The position numbers and the translations under genes were made by a program. Below, in pieces: positions 11,820 through 22,400 of a stretch of 64,000 nt of DNA. Under the pieces are notes generated by a model. The model was given only the letters and a program-made list of their open reading frames with translations. It did not search any database and was not told where the DNA came from. The DNA is from Pyrenula massariospora (taxonomy: Eukaryota > Ascomycota > Eurotiomycetes > Pyrenulales > Pyrenulaceae). The stretch is taken from NCBI GenBank assembly GCA_021030905.1, contig JAGFMI010000005.1, positions 1,178,001-1,242,000 of the forward strand. The letters are read 5' to 3'. Numbering within the stretch: the stretch's first letter is position 1; every line of letters starts with the position of its first letter.

Positions 11820-12995
11820 ATGAGTCCCTCACCTTTCCCTCCTGCGAATCAAGTTCCGCTACACAAAAATGCACCTCTTGCACCGAGCCAAGAACTCGCC
11901 TATCGACAGAAATGTATCGACCTCCGTCGCCGGCTGAATGAGATCACCCAGAATAACGATGTCATGCGAGCTCGGATTGCTCGCGAGCGAGCAGCGCACG
12001 ACAAAATGAGATTGAATCGAGCTATTCTCCTTCACCATCTCAAAAATGTCATCGATGGGAAGCCGCTGAACGAAGCTGAAGCTGAAGCTCTCAGGCGAAA
12101 TGGAGCGGACGGCAATTTGACAACGGCGATGGGATACGACGAGCAAATGACAGGCATTGATGGAAACGCACGAAGCGCGTATCTAGACGAGGACACGGAA
12201 AAGAGCGACGATGATGAAATTCCCGAGGTAAATTACAACCTGTCCTCGCCTACTCTGCTCAGGGGTTCTAAGACATCTACTTAGCCGCAAGAAAGACCAC
12301 TTCGGTCGAAAAGATCAAACAAGTACAATGCCGACGCGTCAATGAACCTACCTTCAAGCAGCGCTGCAGCCACTCCAAATCATCATCCCCTCAATGGCAC
12401 TGCATACGGTTCCGCTCCTGCCAGTCTCCCTCAGCTTCTTCCTGCTCATCGCACTTCTCCTGGTCCTCCACACTCGGAGAACTTATCGTCATCCTTTCAG
12501 TCAGCAACCCCGGGCATGGCCTCTGGCCCGATTCAACACCCCGTGGGAGCTCAGCCACCTGGATATCCGCCTTACCAAAGTGCACATGAGCATTCGCCAT
12601 CGGCGTCTCGCGCGGCCATGCCCAGTACTTTCTACGATCCTCATCGCGATATCCAGTACCAAACCGCCCCTGAAAATCAACGGCTAGCCAATGCTCCGAA
12701 TCATCCACTACCTCCAAGAGAGGCATTTGAGGCGCAACAACGAGCTGACGCATTGGCCCACAGACGCCCCGACGACGAAACCTTGTCGGCTGAGATTGAG
12801 CAGCGATGGAGATCTCTAAACGATGGCGACAGACGCCAATGGGATGAGAAGTACCGTCAGGAGATGATGAATTATGAGTTCGAGAACGATCAGTATAAAA
12901 GAGCTAACCGAGCCTCAGGTGGCGGTGGCGGTGGCAGCAGCGGCGGTGGCAGCAGCGGCGGTGGTGGTGGAGGGTTCCGTGCTGTCAACCAGTAG
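11820..12995 (+). CDS. INO80F/TFPT-like and HMG-box-like chromatin protein
   Basis: Probable nuclear subunit or partner of the INO80 chromatin remodeller. Exons 11820-12227 and 12285-12995 (intron 57 nt, GTAAAT...TAG, phase 0) give 372 residues. Residues about 20-75 form a charged coiled-coil-like helix pair (ELAYRQKCIDLRRRLNEI, RLNRAILLHHLKN) resembling the INO80F/TFPT domain. The middle is Pro/Ser/His-rich. Residues about 290-355 (LSAEIEQRWRSLNDGDRRQWDEKYRQ) look like the second half of an HMG box, with the typical W...KYR pattern. The tail is a Gly/Ser triplet-repeat tract. Both domain calls are from motif memory; the tail repeat may vary in length between isolates. Confidence 0.72.
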
Positions 12996-14013
12996 TGTTT
13001 GGTTCGACAGATTCAACAGGTACCAGAACTTGATTATGCAAGGGAGCATTGGGGGAGAGCTCCAAGACCAGGAGATCAGTCAAGATGAGGAATCTCTGGT
13101 ACGGTTGAGGGGTACGATCCAGTGATTGGTATGTCTTCCGGGGTAGTTGTTTTTCAAGACCTTTCGATTATTGTTCTCATTTGGAACCTTCTCTTTCACT
13201 CTGGGACTTTGAAGTCGACGGATTTTACAAATGCACGCTGCACTGGGTGCACGGTTCCACCAAGGATGGGGTGTCATGTAAGGTGGCGGCACAGACAGGT
13301 CCACTACCAGGCGTTTTCTGGAAGGCTTCAGACGTAGGTCATCTATCGACGCAGTTTAAAGGCTTGTCGAAAAGATCGAGGTAGACTACATTATCCGATG
13401 GCTAAGCTTGTCTATGGCGGACCGCTGGGGTCATGTCTGCTTCTTTCAAGTGTCCCATAAAGTTAGCTTAAGGTGCTATACTATGACTGAGCCAAACATT
13501 CCATCGGTGATGGTGGTGGGAAGACTCTCAAGCAACTCATAGGCTGAAGCAGCGAACATCCAAGGAGCTAGGTGTGGCCCACGGGTGATAATCCTGGTTG
13601 GACATATGAATTTGTCATTCACAGAAGCCCATCCAAGCCCCCTTTGAGTCAAGAGGTTGCCGCACACAGATGGGGCTTTCTTAGCGCATTAATCCTGGTT
13701 GGTCAACAGGCAGATAACAAAGTCGATTCAGAGTCTCTTTCGAGTGCACTTCCTGCCTCTTGTAGCATGCGGCTTGAATTAGTGTCGCAATCCTGGTTGG
13801 ACATCAGACCGTTGAGGAACTGCTACTCATGTCAAAATAGGGTGAGCTGGTTACCTTTTTCAGCTCAAGACCGGCACTTGCCGGTGCTGGTCTCTTGGCG
13901 CTCTTAAACACAGAAGCCTTTCGGTCTCGAAGTTTTGGCCAACGCAGAAGGGCCTCAACACTCTCGGGTCCTCTCCTTCTTCATCTAGAATTCTCCTCGT
14001 CGCACCTCGAAGC
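12996..14013. other. Intergenic, 1.0 kb, with a thrice-repeated 12-mer
   Basis: Upstream of the bL12 gene. The only structure seen is three copies of AATCCTGGTTGG about 100 bp apart (listed separately). Short frames have no recognisable product. Confidence 0.5.
13590..13804 (+). repeat. Three copies of AATCCTGGTTGG, ~100 bp period
   Basis: Copies start at 13590, 13691 and 13789. The first and third extend to AATCCTGGTTGGACAT (16 bp identical). Spacings are 101 and 98 bp. The last copy ends about 210 bp before the bL12 start codon. It could be a degraded tandem repeat or a regulatory motif; the sequence shows only the recurrence. Confidence 0.75.
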
Positions 14014-14691
14014 ATGTCTATCGCATCACCTGCAATGTCCCGCTGCTGCCAATCGGCGTTGCGCTCCTCTCGCCGAGGCATTCCTCGACGAAATTCTTCA
14101 TCGTGTCTCCGCTATGCCTCCACTCAGTCACTCTCATCGCACAGACATCGAGACCAATCAATTCGACAACGAAGATGGCAATCGACAGACGCCGGCTCAA
14201 TGGTCTCCAGCAACCCCAAAATTTCGGCTATAGTGGACCAAATAAGCCAATTGACACTGTTGGAAACGGCAGACCTCGTGTCGAGTCTAAAGGTACACCC
14301 CTCTCTCTATTGTCAGTATCTAGGCTCATCACTAACATGGATCTTCTAGACCCGCCTTAACATCCCCGATATGCCCATGGGTGGTTTCGCTGCCGCGCCT
14401 CCACCTGGCGCCCCTGGTGCTGCAGCAGCACCTGCAGCCGCCGAAGAGGAAGAGGAAGCGCCTGCCCCAGCCGCAAAGACAACCTTTACGTTGAAATTAC
14501 AGAAATTTGACACAGCCGCAAAGCCGAAGATCATCAAAGAGGTCAAGAGCATGCTGGGTCTGAGTTTGGTGGACAGCAAAAAATTCGTTGAGAGCGCACC
14601 GAAGGTTATGAAGGAAGGTGTGCCCAAAGAAGAGGCGGAAAAAATTGTGAAGACGCTGAAAGATTTGGGCGGGGAAGTGATGATGGAATAG
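14014..14691 (+). CDS. MNP1: Mitochondrial ribosomal protein bL12m (L7/L12 family)
   Basis: Stalk protein of the mitochondrial large ribosomal subunit; its C-terminal domain recruits translational GTPases. Exons 14014-14292 and 14350-14691 with a 57-nt phase-0 intron (GTACAC...TAG) give 206 residues. The first 60 residues are Arg/Ser-rich, fitting a mitochondrial presequence. An N-terminal dimerisation helix (ISAIVDQISQLTLLETADLV) is followed by an Ala/Gly/Pro hinge (GAPGAAAAPAAAEEEEE) and the L12 C-terminal domain (TLKLQKFDTAAKPKIIKEVK, LVDSKKFVESAPKVMKEGV, GGEVMME), all in family order and of normal length. The next gene, CTK3, converges on it about 390 bp downstream. Confidence 0.95.
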
Positions 14692-15084
14692 AAGTTTCGG
14701 TGTAGCAAGGGAAGGAAAAAGAGACTTATATTAGACATCATAGAGATGCACCCTTTCAGCAAGGCTAGTCGAGTGAGGGGATTTGCTATCACGCCCAATC
14801 TATATATCACGATGAAGTTTGTACAAATGAAGAACTGAAGCATTAGCAAAAATGCACCAATCTAATGGCTTGTTATGCATTGGCTTACGAATAGTAGCAT
14901 TCGAAGACGCCAGATATTTAGTTATCGCCTGTTTTGATGTGGGTATCTTGCAAATAGACCAGTTTCCATACCTTTTCTAGTTTGTGCTAGATGCCCCCTG
15001 ATGAGATCCATCCGTTTGTTTCCAGCAGCCACCTGAGAAATTCAGAGAACACCTCCAACGCCTTGCTGATTCGAACTTTTGGGC
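14692..15084. other. Short convergent 3' intergenic region
   Basis: 393 bp between the stops of bL12m (+) and CTK3 (-). It should contain both polyadenylation regions; nothing else seen. Confidence 0.5.
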
Positions 15085-15870
15085 TCAGGTAGTCGAGTCA
15101 AACTTCGCACACTGCGACCTTTCCTCGGCTTCTTCTTGAGCCATGAGGATGTCATCCTCATTGATGTCGCTGAGCTCGTCCCACATCTTATCAAACTCCT
15201 CATCGTCATCGGCGCCGACTGCCCACATGCTTTCTCTCAGCCTTTTGTTCCTCTCTCGGTCCTCCTCAATCCTCTGCTCAATCACCTTCTTATTCACCCT
15301 CATGATCCCATTTCTCTTTTCTCCACCTCCATCCTGACCTCGATCCCTCGGACTCACTTTCTCCTCCACTGCTTCATTTTCCACCACCATCCCATCTCCT
15401 TCCCCTGCCCCCGTATCACCCATTACGTCATCCACCCCTAAATGGTCTGGATGCACCTCCCTTTCCTTCAACAGCCCCTCCACCTCTCTCACCACCTCCC
15501 CACTCAACACTCCCCTCCCCTCCAATCCTGGCAACACCCTCCTTACGACCTTCACATTCGCCGCGCCACTCCCATCCACCGGCGCTACCGCATCCACAAT
15601 CCTCCTGATGTCCCTTCTCACCATCTCCACAAAGCTCCCAACATTCTCCTTAAGCGCGAGCTCGCAGAACGGTTCGAGAAAATACATGATGTTGGCGCGG
15701 TTGTTCATATTGTTACGCTCCAGCTGCTCCAGAATGCAAGAGTGCAAATCCTCGTCCAGGTCGCGGTGTTTGAGGGCATAGAGGGCGGCTTTCTGTGAGG
15801 AAGTGCTGGACGCGGAGAGGTGTTGGAGGGTGGAGGTGAAGCGGAGGCGGACTTCGAAAGGGTCGGCCAT
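15085..15870 (-). CDS. CTK3: CTD kinase subunit gamma Ctk3
   Basis: Third subunit of the CTDK-I kinase (Ctk1-Ctk2-Ctk3) that phosphorylates the RNA polymerase II C-terminal domain during elongation; nuclear. Single exon, 261 residues. The N-terminal CID-like domain is clear: MADPFEVRLRFTSTLQHL, then KAALYALKHRDLDEDLHSCI and LERNNMNNRANIMYFLEPFC (about residues 1-70), strongly typical of fungal Ctk3. The C-terminal half is charged, with two predicted coiled stretches (RVNKKVIEQRIEEDRERNKR; DEEFDKMWDELSDINEDDIL) that match the family's C-terminal segment. It is divergent from P5C reductase with only 385 bp between start codons. Confidence 0.93.
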   Translation of the reverse strand: MADPFEVRLRFTSTLQHLSASSTSSQKAALYALKHRDLDEDLHSCILEQLERNNMNNRANIMYFLEPFCELALKENVGSFVEMVRRDIRRIVDAVAPVDGSGAANVKVVRRVLPGLEGRGVLSGEVVREVEGLLKEREVHPDHLGVDDVMGDTGAGEGDGMVVENEAVEEKVSPRDRGQDGGGEKRNGIMRVNKKVIEQRIEEDRERNKRLRESMWAVGADDDEEFDKMWDELSDINEDDILMAQEEAEERSQCAKFDSTT

Positions 15871-16255
15871 TTTAACATTTGATCTTGAGGATATTTAAGT
15901 TTAGTGTTGTGTCAAATGAGAGGAAATGAAGCCATGAACGAGGGAGTAGCTTTGCAGAGGTGCTTATTCTTGGGGAGGTCGAGGTGGTGGAAGGAAGAAT
16001 CGTAATTGGCGCAAAGGCAAGGCGGAGAGCGGGCAAATTGCGGCAGAAAAAGCTCCGCGGGGAGTTTTGTCGATCGTCGGGCGCCCGTGTGCAACACCGC
16101 CATGTCCAGCGAGTTAATTTCTCAAGAAGCGCCTGTAAAACTTACTCTTCTACATTTCCCCTTCTTCCTTTCTTTTCCTTTGGTTGATCTACATCCATCT
16201 TGTTGCGTAGCTCTTAAGGCAGTTGTGTGATCCGGTTCAATTGTTTGCTCAAGCG
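15871..16255. promoter_or_regulatory. Compact bidirectional promoter region, CTK3 / PRO3
   Basis: 385 bp between outward-facing start codons, the tightest divergent spacing in the window. A pyrimidine-rich run (about 16140-16190) precedes the PRO3 start, common in fungal core promoters. No specific factor site assigned. Confidence 0.5.
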
Positions 16256-17333
16256 ATGGAAGACCACAAAGCCAACGATGAAGGACTGACCCTCACAATA
16301 TTGGGGTGCGGTAAGTGTAACGTGAAATATCTTGCTGTGCCGAGATCCGGATATTCAATTACAGGAGGCTCACGCCTTTCACGCAGGAACACTGGGGATC
16401 GCGATCCTCTCCGGCATACTCGCTTCACTCTCCTCCCCACTTTCCTACGAGCGCATCACCTCCCCTTCCGGCGCAGTCACCCCAGACAGCAGTGAAACTC
16501 CCTCCCGAACTCCGACGAATTTTATCGCCTGCGTCCGGCGGCCAGAGTCCGCGAAAAGAATACAGAAGGCACTCCAAGAATACTTATCGCAGTTTCCAGT
16601 TCAAATACTACAGAATGAGAATCTGAAGGGTGTGCAAGCTGCGGATGTGGTGATCCTCGCTTGCAAGCCGTATCAGATTGAGGAAGTACTACATGGAGAT
16701 GACAATGGGGACGGTATGCGACGAGCACTTCGGTCGAAGCTGCTCATTTCTATATGCGCCGGTGTCACTGTCTCGCAGATCGAGGAGACTCTGTATCCCG
16801 CTCATGGAGTACCCCAAGAACCCTCTGATCTTCAATGCCGCATAATACGCGTCATGCCCAATACTGCGGCGGTCATCCGCGAGTCAACCACCGTGATCGC
16901 AACTCCCACGCCGCCACTTCTTCCGGCCCTTGATACTCTTGTGACCTGGCTCTTTTCAAGGATCGGTCTCGTCGTACATCTACCTCCTCAACAAATGGAT
17001 GTTTCCACTGCGCTTGCAGGCTCGGGACCGGCTTTCTTGGCTCTGATGCTTGAATCGTTGGCTGACGGCGCCGTTGCAATGGGTTTACCGCGAGCAGAGG
17101 CGCAGCTAATGGCAGCGCAGACGATGCGAGGCACGGCGGGGATGGTGTTGAAGGGGGAGCACCCGGCGCTGGTGAGAGAGAAGGTCAGTACGCCGGGTGG
17201 GTGCACAATTGGGGGGCTGTTGGTACTGGAGGAAGGAAGAGTGAGAGGAAGTATTGCCAGAGGAGTAAGGGAGGCGACTGTGGTGGCTAGCCGGCTAGGA
17301 GACGGAGCAAAAGGGGTGAATGGTACTCGGTGA
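16256..17333 (+). CDS. PRO3: Pyrroline-5-carboxylate reductase
   Basis: Last step of proline synthesis: reduces 1-pyrroline-5-carboxylate with NAD(P)H in the cytosol. Exon 1 is 16256-16310 (MEDHKANDEGLTLTILGC plus one base), intron 16311-16386 (GTAAGT...CACGCAG), exon 2 is 16387-17333; 333 residues. The splice rebuilds the Rossmann motif ILGCGTLGIAILSGI, which neither frame encodes alone. Further family marks are ISICAGVTVSQIEE, RVMPNTAAVIRESTTV, the ALAGSGPAFLALMLESLADG dimer/active-site region, and KVSTPGGCTIGGLLVLEEG, the P5CR signature. Length is somewhat over the usual 270-320 because of a Ser/Thr insert after the first helix. Confidence 0.96.
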
Positions 17334-18772
17334 AAAATAGGTATGACGGAATATCCAAAAGCGGCGTTCCCAGGAGTTCGTAACGCTTTCAAGCTCGCGG
17401 AAACCAGGATGGGCCATTTGCAGCCAGTATCAGGATACGAGCCATTGCTGTTACATCAAAAAGTAGAAAAATTGGATTGAGGAGATGGTGCTGGATATGG
17501 AATACAGCCAGGTACCAGAACAACGTTAGTGAATTTAATTGAGAGATGTGGCTTAATTGAATGATTCGTCTGGCTTAGAAGCCCAAAAAGTTACTTTTCT
17601 ATTAGCCTCAGTGTAGGAAAAGATAGCGAGAAAGAGAACAGGAAAGGCGACAAGTAGAAGCATGTGATCCAGTCCATGGAGTATGTGACACCTAAGAAGA
17701 GCCAAGCAGACACTTGCTTTGCTGTGAGACAGATCGAAGTCTCAAGACTTCTGCAAGGTGGGATAGATTTGACAAAAGCCACAGTAATTACAACGCCATT
17801 CCACTACAGTCGGTTCAGGTCTAGACCTTGCTCGTTCCAAGCGACTTTAAATCTATAAGACTCTAGATCTCGGCGTGCAATACGTAGCTAGGTACTCAGA
17901 TGCTAATTGAGGCTCCACCATGGGAAGACGTTCAATTCTATGGGTTATTGGGGCTTGTTTTGCGCGCTTCATGCGCCCTAGTACACGCGTTAGGAGACAT
18001 GAAGCAATCAAGATCAACATTCCAAAAACATTTCCAAGGAGTCATATTAGATCAATATTCTTGCAACACAAGCAGTCCATGTGAAGCCTCGAGAGCGATA
18101 CCACTGTGATCTTGATAGACCAACGGGTTTCATTCTGCGGGCCTGTTCCTGTTGAACATGGATGCTTATGGGGACATTGTATAATCATTGGCACCAAATA
18201 TAGAAAAATGTTGATTTTCATAGGAGACGGTAAACGGTGGAGCAGAACTTACCATGTGACTTTGCCTATAAATCTCAGAGTCTTATCAAAGACCGCTAAT
18301 GGGTAGGTTATGGCGTATCGAGGTTTGCGACTGTAGACAATGCGCCTTACATGGTTTTCATATCACCCTTCGCGTCACTCTCATTCATGATAGTCTTGAC
18401 TTGAAGAAAAGAGTTAATCTCGGAGCCGACCCTTGAACTGATATTAAATAAAAGGTTGAGACCCTCTAACCTCGAAGTCGGAGACCGTTGCGGATCTCGA
18501 TAAGGCTAGCGCCTTGGCAAGCAAACACGACCTCAGAAGGTTTGCGTCGGAGAATCCCAGACTGAAAAGCTTCTTCCAGATCACTAGCGGTCACCACAGC
18601 TCTCACTTGTGATTGTGGTGCCGACATGTCGTCCAATTCAAGCCTGAACAGATAAAATGTCTCGTACCTACCATTTCCAACCAGTTTTGTCATATACTGG
18701 AATCCATTCTTTACGCCTGCAATCCCTCCCACCTCTCATTCCCTGGACTGGCCTCGCTTTTCTCTGACAAGC
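17334..18772. other. Intergenic, 1.4 kb
   Basis: It holds the 3' flank of PRO3 and the upstream region of the RING gene. AT-richer than the coding flanks. Short frames on both strands show no recognisable product; no RNA gene or repeat seen. Confidence 0.5.
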
Positions 18773-21700
18773 ATGGCATCGTCAGATATTTCAGCGCAGT
18801 TCAGCGAGATCTTGAAGTAGTGTTCTTGCCTTTCCTCACTAGACTGTATACTAACACAGCCCAGTTCGCTCGATCTTGAGACGGTCCCTGACAAACTCAA
18901 ATGCGCAATTTGCAGCAAGCTTGCCCTGAACGCCTTTAAGCTACCATGCTGCAGTCAGTCCATTTGCGAGACATGTAAGAAAAGTTATTTCGCCGGACAG
19001 TGTATAAAGTCCCTAATGTCAACAGGTCAATCTTCGCTCCCCGAAAGCTGCCCCGTTTGCGAGCATTCTCCTGTGACACCGGACATGTGCACGCCTCACA
19101 AAGCATTACGTAATACGATCAAGGCATACCTCAAAACCGCTGAGAAGAAACTGGCAGAGGAGAAAGTCAAGGTTGAGGCATCACAAACACCGGTTGTAGA
19201 GGCTCCTGTGTCGGGTCCAGAGCCAATCGTGGGCACTCCTGAAAATAGTGTGATAAAAGTTGACAACGTTGATGCGGCGACTGCTGAGCCTTCTACTGCT
19301 ACGGAGCCACTGCCAAGACAGAACGAGGACTCAGGGTTACCGGCCCCCGACGAACCGCAGCGTTCTATAGAGGTATGAGTAACGAAATCGTATCACTCAA
19401 GTGTTAGCTAACTCTAACAAGACTGTCAACGTGAATGAGGATGTCCAAGGATCAAAAATTGAAGGATCTGAAGCTATCAAGGACGAAGCTACAGTTGTGG
19501 AAGAGGTTCCCAAGATCGAGCACGGTGATGTCAAGGCAGGATTTGAGCAGAGCAGACACGAATCCGAGGTTCAAGATAGACCAGAGCCAAATCAAGGTCA
19601 TAATGATATGTTTCAACAAAGTATGCCTAATGGAATAGATCAAATGAATGGGTTCCCAAATATGCAAAACATGATGGGTTTTGGAAACATGGACTTCAGT
19701 CAGATGATGCAAAATGGCATGCCGGGAATGAACCTTTCAAGTATGATGGGTATGTTTCCCGCAATGATTCTCCAGCACCAAAAATCACTGACATTCTCAA
19801 GGCATGCCCGGAATGGGATTCATGGACCCAATGGCTCAGATGTCGCAGATGTATGGAGGCTTTGGCGGTCCTAATATGGGCAACAGCATGAGTGGGATGG
19901 GCATGAATTTCAGTAATGCCAATCAAGGGATGTACGGAGGATGGAACGGTCAAAATAATATGTGGAATGGGCAACAGAACAATTCAAATGCGTTCCCGCA
20001 TGGCATGGGGGGTGACTTTGGCTCCAATAATGGCTATGGTTACAATTACTCCCAGCGAGGGAATTTTCCGCAGCAGCAAAATTCAAACAATGACTTCCAA
20101 TCTGGACATCATGGCTATGGATTTGGTCGCGGTGGTCGCGGCCGAGGACGTGGCTTCGGCCGTGGCCGCGGTGGCTTCAATCAGTTCTACCAAGGTAATC
20201 ATTCTAACTTCCAGCAGTCCCACAACCAAAATGCCCATCCACCTCAAAATGGGCCTTACGGCAACGATAGGTCCCATGTGGCGCCACCTTCACAAGATCA
20301 GGGCTCGACCGAAGACGGAATAGAGCAGGAGAGATTGCAGGCGAAGACTCTTGATGAGGAGTTCGCTCCTGGTGGCTTAGACGACGTCAAAGAGTTGCTT
20401 AGTGGAGATGACAAGGCTGGGGAACATGTCGATGTTATGCCTATTGAGGAATCAAGCTCTACAATTGACCCTGCAGTGCCTTCAGAACCTGCTGCCACAC
20501 AGAATGACGCCAATGAAGAAGATGCTGCGTCTGGGGAACCGCAAGCGGACGGCCATACTGAACAGATTCCTGTAGAAGCCGTGGTATCTCAAAGCCCTAG
20601 TGCTATGGAAGAGCCCAAGAGTCAGGACATTACTGTCGTAGCCAGTGCACCGGCAGATGATACTGCCAGTGCCATGCCACCACCATCTGCTCCATTGGGT
20701 CCTGCGGCCCACTTTGGTGACCTCCACAGAGAATACGGATTCAATGCTAGAGGCCGTGGTGGGTTTGCTGGACGAGGACGAGGCGGCCCTTTGCAGAATG
20801 GCGTTGCATCGAAAGCTGAAATTCCTCTTAATGCTCCAACAGAGCCCAAAGGGCAAGGAGTTGTCGGTGCACCAACGGGACCTAAAGCATTGAGACCAGG
20901 CTATGTAGCACCTCCAGCAAAGGGACGAGGTGGTGGACTACAGATTGTAGGCAGAGCTGCGATGGCATCACGCGAAAATCAGGCGATCCCTCCGCCTTCA
21001 GCGACAAGGTCCGTTCTCTTTCATTACATCAAGAGTACTTTCTTACGTGTCACAGTCAATCACCACTTGCCCGAGAAAAGCCACGTTCAAGATCGAGGTC
21101 AAGATCGCCCTCACGACATCGATCTCGCCGGCATCATCATTCAGAATATCCATCAGACTACGAATACGAGGAAGAGCGCCGCGAGAAGAAGCACAAACGA
21201 CGACGATACGAAGAAGATTACGAAAACGAGACGCCTGTAGAAGAATCGGGTTATCGAAGCGGCTCATCGGCCCCAGAACGCTCATCACGTCGAAGTCATG
21301 GCGAGAAATCACGCCAATCTAATCATAAGCACAGATCCTCGCATCGCTCCCACCGACACCGTAGCCGCAGCTCCGATGACTTGAAAGCTAGAGACCGAGA
21401 TCGGGATGACGATCGTCGAACTATTGACAAGGAAGTTTCATCTAGCGCTCTCGAAAGCGAAAGCCGCAGCAGTAGCCACCGAAAACACAGACATCGTTCA
21501 AGCCGCCGCGAAGATGATCGCCACGATCATCATCATCATCGAGAACGCAAACGCTCACGCCGAGACTATGACGAAGATGAAGGCAGGCAGGACGACGAGT
21601 CCGACCATCGTTCTAGACGACAGAAACGCGAGAGCGAGCCGAAAATTCCCACCGGGCCTCGAGAGATGACAAACGTGAAGAAGCAGGAAGCAGAGATTGA

Positions 21701-21917
21701 TCCTTACGCCCAAGAGCGGGAGGCAAGGATTCGTGAACGAATGGTTAAGGAGCAGCAGCGAAGAGAGGCTACTGCGGGAGATCGGGAAGCCGCACCATCG
21801 AGGAAGGGAAGTCGTACTGATCGAATGGGCAACGGGAGGCGAGTTTCTTACAAGTACGCGGATGAGGCGAGCGCCTCGAGGGTGGAGCAGGAAAGAGAGG
21901 CAGCGAGATGGCTTTGA
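18773..21917 (+). CDS. RING-finger protein with RGG boxes and SR-rich tail (RBBP6/Mpe1-like RING)
   Basis: Likely nuclear E3 ubiquitin ligase linked to RNA processing. Six exons: 18773-18816, 18865-18974, 19026-19372, 19422-19749, 19802-21008 and 21056-21917; introns 47-52 nt, all phases closing, 965 residues. Splicing joins a RING (CAIC, LPCCSQSICETC, LPESCPVC; about residues 23-70) of the two-Cys-pair type seen in RBBP6/Mpe1. A Met/Gly/Asn-rich middle (MMGFGNMDFSQMM) is followed by an RGG box (GFGRGGRGRGRGFGRGRGG), an acidic stretch, a second RGG patch (RGRGGFAGRGRGG) and a long Arg/Ser tail. No DWNN domain or zinc knuckle was found, so it is not Mpe1 itself. The last donor (GTCCGT) is weak but frame requires it. 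Confidence 0.82.
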
Positions 21918-22400
21918 TTGTTGCATTATTCTACTAGCCAAGCAGGCTATTGGGTCTCGGACCATTGTCTATTTCATGTTCTTGTTGAATGGAGCTGGCA
22001 AGAATTGAAGATCTCGGACATTGGCTTTGGTCATGCATAGCAGGCGCATCTTAATGAAAAGGGTTACAAAGTCGCCAGTATAGAGCTACCTATAGGCATC
22101 TTAGATGATCATATTTCTGTCAAGTTTTCTGTCGTTAACGTTTCGATACCCGATCAAGCTAGCATCTACCGACGTGCGCTGACATGTGAAAGACGCACCA
22201 CACGCCTTCACTCCTCTTCCATTTGACACGTTTCTTTCATGCAGCTCGTTCTTCAATCCTCCTCATCCGGCCTTTCATTCTCTTGGCCGTGTCCTCCCTC
22301 ATTTTGCACAAATACCTTGCCGTCTAATGGACCTAGATACTTTCAAGTCGCGGCTTTGAGAGGCGCTGACCACGTTGCTACTACTGCGTGAACCATCGGC
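21918..22400. other. Intergenic, 0.48 kb
   Basis: Between two tandem plus-strand genes; 3' flank of the RING gene and promoter of LOA1. Nothing further seen. Confidence 0.5.
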
